NCBI GenBank assembly: GCA_011947345.1
Contig: JAAVTG010000375.1
Location: forward strand, 186,001-250,000
Length of the DNA: 64,000 nt
Source: Phytophthora quininea
Lineage: Eukaryota; Oomycota; Peronosporomycetes; Peronosporales; Peronosporaceae
Direction: 5' to 3'
Under the pieces are notes generated by a model. That model was not told the DNA's origin and did no database searches. It was given only the letters and a program-made list of their open reading frames with translations. Of the stretch, positions 11,739 through 22,987 are shown in pieces (position 1 is the first letter of the stretch; each line of letters begins with the position of its first letter). A program made the position numbers and the translations under genes.

Positions 11739-14526
11739 ATGAATGAGCTCCCGCCCAGCCACGCGGCGCCTCCGCCGCCGCCGCAGAGCCGCGGGCTGGC
11801 CACGCCCTTCGCGCTCTCCTCGAACAGCCTGAACGTCGTGAGTCTGGACCGGAAAAGGTACGAGCCCGTCGCAAATGGGCAAGTTGAAGCGAAGCGGAGC
11901 CCTCCCCTTCCCCTGCTCGAAGTTTGCGAGTTTGCTTTTTCCCCTCGTCGCACGCGGCACATGTCGACCAGCTGAAAAAAGCAGCGGCTCGAGCAGGAAT
12001 GGGAGACGCAAAGAGTGCTTCTTTTCATTGGCCCAGGCCATGTTTTGCTAACTGAAACCCTGGACATTGAAGACGATTGGCTTGGAGACTAACAACATTT
12101 TTTTAATTCTCCTTTCTCAGCTACCAAGCGCCACGCAATGCCGTGAATCTCAACACGGCCAAGTTCCAGTCCCATCCGCAGCAAGCGCTGCAGCAGCAGG
12201 TCAATGAGTATCACGCCTCTGGAGGATACGTGGGCTACTCGCACCTCAAGGACCGGGTCAACAACGCAGTCAAGTTCGACTACGCTCATCCTGGCCAGCA
12301 GTACTCGCCTCACGCTCCAGAACAGCAGCAGCAACCGCAGCAGCAGCAACCGCAGCAGCAGGCGTACGCTTCGCCGTACGGCTATACGTCATACCCGCAG
12401 AATTACGCAAGCGCAGCCAACTACCAGCAGCAGCAACAGCAGCAGCACCCAGTTCAGCACCAGTACCATGGCTATGCTGCAGCCAATGACAGCAACGCAC
12501 TGGGGATGCTTGTAAGCTCGGCGACGAACCAACAGGGCCCTCAAGATGCAATGCCTCACGAACCGATAAATATTGGGCTGAAGGACGTAGCAGACCGCAA
12601 ATTCAGACAGCCCTACGGTGTGATGTCCTCGGACTCATTCCTGAGTTCAACTAACGGCTACAGCGCTACGATTCACGGCTTGGAACGCCCTGGAAATGTC
12701 GTGCAGATTAAAACGACGCCGAACAATTCGCAGCAGCAGCCGATGTATCAGCGCCCCGGGATGTACGGCAATACAGCGTATTACGCTCAGCCGCCGCAGC
12801 AGCAGCGGCCACCCCAGCAGCAGCAGCAGCAGAACCCGATGGACATGGCGCCTCCGAACACGGGGATTGGTAACAATTTCGAGACCAACAATGGCGGCGC
12901 AGGTGCTGGAACCTCAAGCATGGCACGCAGCATGAGTAGCGGGGCCATGTTTGCCGCGCCCCGAATGCCGCAATTTAACTCGGGGAACTCGACGCCTTCT
13001 TTGACGACGCGGTTGAAAGATAACAGTGTGGATATCAATTCTGTGGCCTCCTCGAATGGAGGCCATTTTATACAGCAGCAGCAGCAGCAGCCAACGAAGA
13101 CGCTTGAACCCCATCACCCGTCCTCGCTGTATGCAGACGTCGCGAGTTCGACTTCGTCCATGTCGGTCGTAAATCTAGCCTCAGACGGATCAGCTCAGTC
13201 AGCAGTCAATGCTACTGCGATGTATCCGCCGTCATTAGCGCCACCTGGAGCCCAAATGAGTGCGAATAACGAAGACACTTGCGGTTTGTGCAGTGGTGTG
13301 AGCTGTGACAGGATTGCTAGTCATTGTGGCCACCGCTTTCATAGTCACTGTTTGCACTCTTGGGGTGGGATGGCGTCATGTCCGATATGCGTTCAGGTAC
13401 AGTTGCGTGGTTTCGAAACAAATTTGTTTGCTGCAGTCGTGTTCACACTTTTCCTGCTTTGTGTTCATTTTGTCGCTGTTAGGCGTCAAATAGTATCACG
13501 AGCCTGTCGAGCGCAGGCGCTGCCAGCTACGGCCTCGGCGCAGACACCGTAACGGTTGTAGGTGTGTCACAGGCCCCGCCAGGACAGGGAGAACTGAATT
13601 TGAACAATGTTGTGGCCAGCGCCGCCAACAGCACGAATGTCAGCAACAACATGGTGTCCATATCGGCAAACTCGGCGGCCACCTCGCAAGTGGCGATTAT
13701 CAACAACTTACAAGACAATGTAACTGGTCCGCGTCCTCCGCCGATTGACACTCATCTAGTTACTGCTCGCGTGGGAGCTACGACGTTGAGTGGGGAAACG
13801 GAGCACGACATCAAATCGATCCGGCTCAAGCAACGGGTCGGGTCGCACGCGCAAAAACAAGAAGCTGAAAGACTGCTCCGTGCCCGGGTGTGACCGTACG
13901 GTTCGCTCACGTGGCCTATGTAAGGGCCACGGCGGTGGACGTCGTTGCGGCCATCCAGGCTGTGGCCTAAGCGACCAAGGCGGTGGGTTCTGCATTTCCC
14001 ATGGAGGTGGCAAGCGTTGCCAGCACGAGGGATGTGACAACTCAGCTCAGTCACGCGGTCTCTGCAAGCTCCACGGCGGCGGCAGTCGCTGTACGGTCCC
14101 GAACTGCACGAAAAGCTCACAAGGTCGCGGTCTGTGCCGAGCTCATGGAGGCGGCCGTCGCTGCATGGTGGAAGGCTGCAATAAGACCGACCGTCGTGCA
14201 GGCTACTGCGTAACTCACGGAGCGGACAAGAAGTGCATCATCCCCGAGTGCTCCAAGACCGGGCGCATCGACAACATGTGCACCAAGCACTACTTCGAGC
14301 GCCACCCGGCGCAACCGCCTGGAACCGTGTCGACGACGCCCCTCCGGTCATCACGGTCAACGCCAACAGCGCTGCCGCGAAGGCTCGTGCCGAGAGGAAG
14401 AAAGCAGCGGAGCGGGCCTCCGCCAATTACGCTCCGGTCGTGCAAGCTGCGCCCATGCCACCCACCAACGTCTTGTTTACAGACGATGCACGGGTGGACG
14501 GCGTGATGAAGAATCCGCCGTTTTAG
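11739..14526 (+). CDS. RING-like plus WRKY19-like zinc-finger repeat protein
   Basis: Exon 1 (11739-11857) encodes a Pro-rich start; a 263-nt intron ends at a CAG at 12120. Exon 2 encodes a long Gln-rich region with CAG-coded runs, then a degenerate RING/PHD-like cluster near 13280-13400 (CGLCSGVSC, HCGHRFHSHCL, CPIC). A second intron (GTACAG near 13397 to TTAG near 13483) leads to a Ser/Asn-rich linker and five zinc-binding repeats of the form C-x4-C-x7-G-x-C-x2-HGGG-x-RC (13880-14290). Such repeats are annotated in oomycetes as WRKY transcription factor 19-like, though there is no WRKY domain. One extra G in GGGG near 13793 and one indel near 14325 break the frame. If these are not errors, two separate genes are possible. 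Confidence 0.7.
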
Positions 14527-15187
14527 TTCGGCCGTCTCGTGGAACTTGCGGGATGGCTGCTGCAGTCGCCGCAGTAACTGGAGGCCTGGCAGCTGAACGG
14601 CAGGCTCTGTGGGATGGAATGGTCGACTGGGGAACCGGACGGGCCGAGAAATGTATTTGTAACGAGGCAAGAATTACTCAAAGTGGAATTACATGTTAAA
14701 GTTCGCGGGCTGGATGGAGACTCAAGCGATTAACCGAACGAACGGACACCGAAATGAGACGAGACAAAGTGGAAGATTGAATTGAAGACACCAAGTGAAG
14801 AAAATGCACGACGCGGACAAAATGGACGACGGAAAAATGCGCGAATTGCATCCCCGCCGCCGAGTGAATTGACAAATTGAAATTACAACTTTTGAAGCAC
14901 AAGGGAGAGCAAAATGCGCGTAACGAAAGAAAGAAAAAATCTCAAAAATTGAAAAGGAAATACCAGGATAGCTTGTAGCGTAGCTTAGTTTCGAGTGCTT
15001 TTGGACGTGGGGGCGAAGGACGACCGAAGAGCAAGACGCAAGAGATGCAAGGCGATTCCCACTGCATATTGGAAAAAACTCAGTGACGTAGTTAAAGTGA
15101 GCAGGCTCCCAGCATGATTAATTGGGGGCGAAAAATGCACACAGAACTTGAACAGCGAACGATTTGCTATTTTCGTGTCCGTATTTG
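14527..15187. other. Spacer between convergent genes
   Basis: These 661 bp lie between the stop of the WRKY19-like gene (plus) and the stop of the androglobin-like gene (minus). They are richer in A and G than the flanking exons and contain no supported gene; both 3' UTRs should lie here. Confidence 0.5.
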
Positions 15188-18100
15188 CTAAGCTGACTGC
15201 GTGTGCTGCAGTGCCGCGAAAGCTCGCTTCTGCTCTTGCTGGAGCTTGTGGGAAGCTGCACGTCTCTCGACTACGGAGCGAACCAAGTCCCGTAACTCCT
15301 TGGCGCGTTCCTCTTTCGCGACTGCTCGCGCGACTCGACGCTGTTCCCGATCTGCCTCAACGATTCCAATGCGTTCATGCAAAACTCTCCTGCTCTCTTC
15401 GAGTTGCTCGTCCGTCAAGAGCTTCTCGTCAGCAGACGCGACTTCTTCCAGATACGAGTTCAACCCGACTTTTCCCGGACGCTTTGAGTCCACTCGTGGC
15501 GGCTTCGTATCTTCGCCATTTGGTCGTCAGTCACTCCTTCCTGCTTCATTTTCGTCTCTGCTTCGTCCACTTTCCCGAGGTACAAGAGGCGTGACACTGC
15601 CCCATTCGTATTGCGTCCAATTGCAGTCTCGGCCCAAGACGCACGAATGGCTTCAAATTGAAGCTCCTTGGTGTTGTCCTCCTGCAGCTTCACCTCCTCA
15701 GCACTCCAGCAATTGAGTCGCCATTTGATACTACTTGGTACACGGAAAGAATGGCCCGTACCAAACGTCTCTAGGTCTCCACTTTCACCACCGTCTCTTT
15801 GGGTGTTGATTCGGAATGGGCGGAGGGATTGCAGCTCGCTCGGTACAATGCAAATTGCTTTGTCGATGCTGCCTTGGATGATCAATCCTCGCTTCTCCTC
15901 TGCGGTCTGGGCGTTTTCAAGCACTGGGAGACTCGGAAGTTGAAGTAGACGAACGTCTCCTACGGAGCTAACTTCACCAACTTTTGGATGTTGATCAGCG
16001 CCAAAGTCGAAGGTTTCGAGTTTCGCAGCAAGGTCAGTTGCGATGGTATTGTCTCGTAAAAGCTGCAGTTGGAAACTCGTCCAGATCGACGCTTTCGGGG
16101 CTGCGATCACGTCTCGGAAGCACAGTAACGGCTTGTTCGGCACATACGCGCCTTCGAATCGGGTCAATTTCGTCCGGTGCGTTGTGGACTTTGTAAAGTC
16201 CCAGTCACTTGCAAGCGTCAGTTTCCAAGTCCCCTCGCGGACGTGAAAATCCCCGGAGAGCAGTCAACAATCAGTGTGTAAGCTGCTTGGATAAGCTCTC
16301 CGCTACTGGCAGTTTTATCGGCAATCGGAAGTGATATCTTCGAGCAAAGAGTGCCCACTCTCGTGACTTCACTCGTGAGATCGTTGACAATTGAAATATG
16401 TGTAAATCTGGCCAACAGTTCTTCAGATAGATGAAGATCCACTCTTAGTTCAGCGCACGACGGACTGACCAGTTCCTCTCCGTCTTCTTCCGTTTCTGTC
16501 GTTGGCGGAGTGAGCTCGAAGCTATGTTTGAAAAGGATATTCCAAGTCCCAGGCAGCATTACAGGGTACGTTCCGTCACTCTCGACAACATGCAAAGTGC
16601 TGATTCCACGCCAGTATGAAGACGCGTCTTGAAACGAAACTGGATGATCGCAGTCGACTTGAAGACTATAGCCGTATCTCAAGGATGTTTGAGGGTAAAC
16701 CCGATACACAACGCTGCCCTTCGTCGCAAGGGGGTTTGCATATACTCCGACAGAATCGAGTTGAGAGTCATAATGGAAGGCGATGGAAACCGTCCCAGAT
16801 TATTTTTCTCAGGCTCTTCGATCAGCACGACGCTCCCATTCGGATCAACGCCAAGGTGTGTCGCCATCAAACTCGAAGACTTGCTGATGCTATCTCGTTG
16901 TTGACTTCCATCGTCTTGGGGTTGAACTGGCGTAAGCGTCGCGACCAATGTGACTAAAGCTTGGGAATCGTGAGAATAAGAGCTGGAGCTGTCACCAGCT
17001 ACTTGTTCAGGTTTCTTCTCCGTCCCCATCACTAGAAAGTGCACTCGAGGCGATTCAAATGGTACAAGTGCCCCAATCGAGCTAGTAGCAGCATCAAGAA
17101 CCGCTTCGGGCCTTGGCACCCAAGATCGAATGATCGAGTCGGAAAAGCTGAGCGTCGGGTGAACCAGGAGAAATACCAGCTCGTTCATTCCAGTAACCTC
17201 TTCAGAAATCGTCGCTGGCGCACCTTGTCGAGTAATCTTGAAAGTTGTGTTCCCTGTGTCACCGACGACGTCAACCACGAGCACGACTTCACCGCAAGTT
17301 AACGCGGCAGCACTATCTTCGTCAGCACAACAAATGATTGCTCGAGGCTGCATCGTTCAAAGCAGCCCGTTAATGTTTTGAACAAATATTCGGTGACGAT
17401 AAAAACTTGCTTTACCTTGGAAGAATTTGCCTTTACTGGCTCTGGTATTTCCGCTTCAACTGTCGTCATTTCTGCAGTGCTCTCTGCAACAGCTTCACTG
17501 TCTAGTTTTGTTTCACTGACGTCCTCTGGTAGATGCTGCGTTGACACATACTGCACATTCCAACATTAGTATGAGCAGCACAACAATATCCACACAAGGC
17601 CTTGCCTGGAGCAACTGGTGGAAGACGTTATCGCTAAAGCTTTGGCTTGCACGCGGCTCCCATCGAGATATTTTCCAGCTTGTGAGGGTTAACATGATTT
17701 GGGCAGTACTCTGGCACACGTTTCCAACCAGATCTGTACGTGTTTCAATGACGTGGCCAACATTGGGATGCAGCCAGTACATGACTTTATACAGCGCCTT
17801 CACCAGCAGTGAAGGCCAAATCTCATTGCGTAGAGAGCTTGCTAGGTAGACCACATTGCCGTCGCTGTCCAACGGCAATCTGTCGTCAACATCAACGCGA
17901 CGCCATCGTCCCAAGACAAACAACTTGACAGTGTATTTCCCGCCAGGGTTGTAGATCGGATGTCCTGTGTTGTCTTGCGGATAAATCGCTTGCCACAAAA
18001 GTGGCGTCGGTTTGAGAGAGGTGTCGCTGCTCTTCTCACAGTGAGAGCTGTGCAGTTGCTCCACGATTCGAAAGCAGGATGCCATATCAGCGTGGACGAT

Positions 18101-19257
18101 AGTCCCATGGGGAACCTCAGGCTTGTAAACTGAGTTCGGAGCGATCTCGATCCTCGGAGGCGGCATCACACCCCATGGTGACGTCGCGTTACTGGAGTCC
18201 ATCTCTGACTGCAAGCCTTCATCCTCATCCTCGCCATCATCTACCAAATCTTCAGCGTCAAAGTCAACCTCAGCAAGAAGGTCACGGGGTCGTTCATTCA
18301 CAATGTACGCAATGGCATCTTCAAACGCCATATACACCCGTTCTCGTTGCTGTTTTTCACGCTCGATTCGATCTTCTTCTTTGAACCACGCTGCAAGCGC
18401 ACCAGTTTCCTCGGCACTCCATCGCCGTTGGAAATCTCTTGGAATGAGACTCTCTTGATCTTGGTGAGGATCGCCAGGTGTTGAAATCACGCCGGCAGTT
18501 CTCTTGTGTTCAAGAGAAGCGTAAGCAGATTTTGAGAGGTAGATCTGCGTCAAATCGAAATGGAAGTGTGAGGTTAGTGAGAGAGAAAAATGACGGCGTC
18601 TGCATCGTCGTACGTGAGCGTGCTTTGGCGGAGGTGGTTTCTTCGGTTGCTCCGCTTCTTTCTTCGTCGCTGTAGCAGCCACTTTTTCGCTTTTGGGTCT
18701 GGAGCAGTTGGAGTTGGTGTGGCTAGGACTGCGGGAGTGTCGACAATTGCAGGAAGGAATTCACACGGCCGCTTCCACGTGATCGTGTCCCTGGTTTGTT
18801 CATACTAAACCAATTGTGTTAGATATCGTCGATCGTTTAAAATTATACAATAATTATAAAAACACCTCTCGGGGAGAAAAAGTCTTGAAGGTGATAGAGG
18901 GTCTTTGTAAGGCTCGCCCACACTGCCCCAGTGCTCAGGAGCTGCACAAATGGTAGGAAAAAGTTAGCTTACCACATATATTTTCTGAAGTACTGGTAAA
19001 AACTCACGCAAAGTTGCAGGGTCCGTCCACTCTGGAAAAACTGCAGTCGGAACTGCATTCGACGTCCATAATGGTGGGATAGTATCGGATGCTGGCAATG
19101 GAGGTACAGGAAGCGGCTGCAAATGCGAAAGAATCCGTAAGAAAATATAAAAGATTTTCACTGTGCAGCCGACCTGGCGAAGTGTCCCCGCTGTTTGGGA
19201 CGGATTCAACGACGATCCCTGGGGTGTGAGCTTGGACGGCTGCTTCTTCGGAGGCAT
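15188..19257 (-). CDS. Androglobin-like protein with calpain-type N-terminal region
   Basis: The gene reads as a multi-exon androglobin relative. Exon 1 (19174-19257) and exon 2 (18973-19116) encode a basic start and VFPEWTDPATLREFLP, followed by TITWKRPCEFLPAIV, as in the family's N terminus. The calpain-like part follows (NPGGKYTVKLFVLGRWRRV, DVDDRLPLD, WPSLLVKALYKVMYW). Later come beta-rich domains (17345-16230), then a C-terminal helical charged region. I could not find a clear globin or IQ motif, so this may be a globin-less form. Introns are about 57-70 nt; the one near 17550-17608 seems to use a GC-AG donor (CAG/GCAAGG). Single missing bases in homopolymers near 18687, 16732, 16253 and 15514 restore one continuous frame. 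Animal androglobin acts in sperm flagella. Confidence 0.7.
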
Positions 19258-19364
19258 CCTGAAGATATGTGGACTTTCAACGCCGTTTCAAGAATGTAGC
19301 CATGTCATAGAAACGAGTTAGTGACATTATTTCTTTAAACTCAGAAAGCAATTTTCTGTTCTTC
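19258..19364. promoter_or_regulatory. 107-bp bidirectional promoter
   Basis: Only 107 bp separate the start codons of the androglobin-like gene (minus) and the RanBP2-type zinc-finger gene (plus). Both promoters must be contained here or overlap the other gene's first exon. Confidence 0.55.
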
Positions 19365-20680
19365 ATGGAGAGCAGTCAGCGCCTGTACGTGGGTCCAGGG
19401 GCTTCATACGCTGCGTATTGCCGTCCCCTTAATTGACAGAATGTGTGGATTTACCGTGTTTCTGCAGAGGTTTCGAGCACAAGACCGTGGCCGGCGGGAA
19501 GGGCTTCCAAGTGGCCTGTGCCACCTGCACGTTCCTCAACGCTCCTGATGCGTCCGCATGCGGCATGTGCGGGTAAGAATCGGCGATATTCTCATTATCT
19601 GTATTATTTTAATCATAAATTAACGTTATTCTGTTGTTATACAATTATTACAGTGCGGAGATGAAGCCTCCGACACACGACGTCCAAGTCGATGGGAGCT
19701 GGAAGTGCGGCGGATGGTAAGACCACAGGGTTTCTTCTTCTTTCACGGTGATATTCGCTTTTTTCTATTTAACAATGTATGTTGCAGTGGAACGATGAAC
19801 AAACGAGCTGTGAAGGAGTGTGTTGAGTGTAAACTGCCGTTCTACTCGCTGGTGACGACTGCAGCTCCTGCGGAGATTTTCTGCTCGAGATGCGGCTTTC
19901 TAAACGACGGCGGAAACCTCACCTGTGTGCAGTGTGACTACACCATCCGCTCTACACTCGACAAAATCAGCACAGACTTGCGTGACAGCACCAACTTCTT
20001 AGCGCGGGACATGGGCGTGAACATCCACGTCAAATGTCCTGGCTGTCTGGTAGTGTGCTACGTGCCTCCAGCGACGGCGTGTCTGCGTTGCGGATCCTGT
20101 CATACATATTTTGCCTCACCATCGGTGGGGAGGTGACGAACTTCCACATGTCCCGCCTTGCGTCGTCCATTTCGAGTTCGTTCATGGGGTTTTCGGAGGA
20201 AAACGGGGACAAGATGAAAGCGGCGCGCGTCAAGAAGAGGCCCGAGAGGCGCCAGTTGGTCGGTTGATTGCTGCAGGTCAAGGTGTTGTGAATTCTCCTC
20301 GACATTCATCGACGATCAGTGAAGCAAGCTCGCTCTCTGCGAGTTTGCCTCTGGAGGATAGTGTAGTATCCGGCGATGAGTCGGAAGAGAAGGTCGATCT
20401 CTCTCAAGCTCAACAATCGAAACCACAAGTGCAGGAGCAGCGACAAGAAGACGAAGAGAAGCGATCAAAGAAGGAGACTGTCAGTAGCGAAGGTGAGGCA
20501 CAGCCGCTGAAAGAAACGCCTGTACAGGCCCAGAAGGAAGAGCCATTTTCGTCTCAAGAGCTTTTATCGAGCTCTGGGAAGGATCAACCGGCGCTTGCGC
20601 GTTCGATGCCTCTGCGAGCAGCTCTACCGCCACCGCGGCAAGATTTGATTGAAGTGGAAGGAGACATCGTGGAGCTGTGA
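19365..20680 (+). CDS. RanBP2-type zinc-finger protein
   Basis: Four exons (19365-19384, 19468-19572, 19654-19716, 19788-20680) join in frame through GT-AG introns. The protein has a RanBP2-type finger (ACATCTFLNAPDASACGMCG, the C-x2-C-x10-C-x2-C spacing) and then three more CxxC pairs: KCGGCGTMN with ECVEC, FCSRCGFLN with CVQC, and KCPGC with CLRCGSC. The C-terminal 130 residues are Ser-, Glu- and Gln-rich and probably disordered. RanBP2 fingers bind RNA or ubiquitin; which applies here cannot be told. One missing G in GGGG near 20128 and one near 20258 break the frame. It shares a 107-bp promoter with the androglobin-like gene. Confidence 0.7.
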
Positions 20681-20996
20681 GGTGGTAAGCTATTGGATTG
20701 AGACAAGCAACAAAGAAAAAATGGTTGCAATGCAAAGGGCTTCCCATGCCCATGTCGATGTTGTCTTGCCGAGCACACTGGCCCACACAAAGAGTTTTCC
20801 TACCAACCTACTATCGAATGAAGTATCTCACCAGGGGCGAAGTACCAGCGCTGCCTACAATACGGTAAAGCTTTGTTTTTCTGCTACTAGTACATTTGGC
20901 GCTTTACAGCGCTTGCCGGCCTGGCGGCATACTGATAATAATAATATTGTTATGGGGGATCTTCACGTGTGTAAGTGTGCGTAGAGCAAAGGCAAG
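20681..20996. other. Spacer between convergent genes
   Basis: This 316-bp gap lies between the stops of the RanBP2-type gene and the CID gene. It is AT-richer towards 20930 (an ATAATAATAATATTG run) and holds no gene I can support. Confidence 0.5.
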
Positions 20997-22619
20997 TCAC
21001 CATCGCCTGTCGTCGTAGTGGTTGCCGCCGTTGTAGCGGTCTTCGGGCATCGAATCCCATCTCGAGCGGCGGGGCGTCTGAATGGGGCGGTCATTCTGCG
21101 GGGCGTTATACATTCGGTCTCTCGGGGAGTAGCCATTCCCACGAGGAGAGTACGCCGGTCGCTCTCGTTCCACCGCCGCGTAAGGGTTCGGAGCTCCACC
21201 ATTAGGGGAGTAATGAGTAGCTTCTTGCCACTGCACATTCTGCGACTCCATACTGTGGGCATGGTGCAGCTTGGGACGCTTATTGGAGGGGAATCATATC
21301 CATAGCGATCGCTTTGGTTGTACCGATGGTGGTCGCTGTAGCGATCATCGTAGGGGCGATCGTTGACGGCCGACGCGCTGTTGTGGCGACGAAGGGTGGT
21401 CTCTCGTGGTTATCGTAGTCGTACGATCTGTGGTCCTTGTAGCCATGGTGGTCGTTGTCGCGGCTGCGAGATGGGGCGTCGGTCGATGTGGGTCTGCCGA
21501 GTTGCCCGAATACAATGGGTCCGAGGCATACGCAGCAATAGAGGCTTGCTTGGCACTGAACTCTGCTCGCTGGTCTTCGAGCTGCTTCTGTTCCAGCACT
21601 TCGGCGTCGTAGGCCAAGTTATAGAACCTCTCCAGCACCCGTTCCTGTTCATCCGCTTCGTAGGATGTAATGGCCCCATCAGGCATCGAAAACAGGTCCA
21701 TTCTTTCTAGATCTCGCAGCTTCGCCATCAGCGTCTCTCTCTTGGTAGTCTGATCCTGCAAATTTTTGCGGTACTGATCGACATGACCGCGACTGCTCTC
21801 CACGTCTAGATCGTACACTTGTTGGTCCATTTTGCTCCACGCAATGCCGCCCGTGGAAGGGAACGCCGTGCTGCTAGCTCCTTCCTCTTTGATCTCGTCG
21901 TTACCCTCGTCCTCCTCTCCACAGGCATGGTGGAACACACTGATGTTCGACTCTAACTGGAACATGCGGTCGCTCAGCATATCGGCACTGATGGTGGCGT
22001 TCACTAGCTCCTGCAAGTGATTGGCCACTTGGGTCGTCGCCTCGGACTCCTTCACTTCTGGCAGATCCTCTAGTACCTTCTCCACCGACGCCTCGCTCGT
22101 CATCTCCAGCACCACCTTCTTGCGGTCATCTTGCTTCTCCGCCACTTCCACCTCTCTGCATAATAAAAATACGTTAGTAAATCACCACTACATAAAAATA
22201 ATGTATATATTGGGCCTACACTGGAGGTCGTCCGGCACAGACGTTCTCGAGCATCTGCAGGAGCTGCGGCGTCACCACGCTGCGCTCCTTCCAGATGCCG
22301 ACGATCTTGATGGCGCAGCGCTTGACCTTCTCCTCGCCCTGCTGCATCACGAGCTGCACCAGCTCCACCAGTTTGTCCTCGAACGGGGCCGCGATGTGGC
22401 GCCCGAACTTGCGCACGCCCACCTGCATGGCGTCGTTGGCCACGTACAGACACGCGATCTGGTGGTCGGCGTCTCCGCAGCGCAGCTGTTGGCTCCAGAC
22501 CTCCACGATCTCGTTCAGGCTCTGGCGGTTGCTCAGGATCCACTGCGATACCTTCTGGATGCTCTGCGTCGTCACCTTGGCGTGCCCCAGCAGCTTCTCC
22601 AGCTTCTCCTGGAGTACAT
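20997..22619 (-). CDS. CID-domain protein, RPRD/Rtt103 type
   Basis: The first exon encodes a CTD-interacting domain: helices with KVTTQSIQKVSQWILSNR, then IACLYVANDAMQ, then AIKIVGIWKERSV. This fold binds the phosphorylated C-terminal repeats of RNA polymerase II and couples transcription to 3' processing. A long acidic coiled-coil region (22150-21550) follows, and the tail is Tyr-, Asp- and His-rich with a basic NKRPKLHH patch, possibly a nuclear signal. The start is the ATG at 22617-22619 in a CCGCCATG context; one base seems to be missing right after it. An intron lies near 22145-22225. Other frame breaks occur near 21390, 21465 and 21285. FCP1, which acts on the same polymerase tail, is in the same window. 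Confidence 0.75.
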
Positions 22620-22987
22620 GGCGGCGGCTTCTTGATTTTGCTTTTGGTTTTGTGCCAGTCAAATGTGGTACGAATAAAGTCACAGAATTTTAGCCAATAG
22701 AAAAACTCGACCGCGTATGTTGGAAGCAACTTCATGTTTGTCCATGACATTCCAGGCTGCACGATCTTGAACGGGCGCAATTACGATGCGTACTTGGTAG
22801 TCTGTGTATGAATGAGAGTACTTGTTCAACGCGCGTTCGTCTCCATGTTGTGTGCCTCTTTTAAGGTTGCGGGCGTTTCTTCCAGAATCGGCAGTTTTCC
22901 TTTCGCGGCCCCTCCACTTGCAGCCCAGTCGGCGAAAGAGTCGCTTCACGCAGACGAGATCTCGCGCCGGGGAAGGACCGACGAACG
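22620..22987. promoter_or_regulatory. Divergent promoter region
   Basis: These 368 bp separate the starts of the CID gene (minus) and the tubby-like gene (plus). Open frames here look accidental. No clear box was recognised. Confidence 0.5.
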
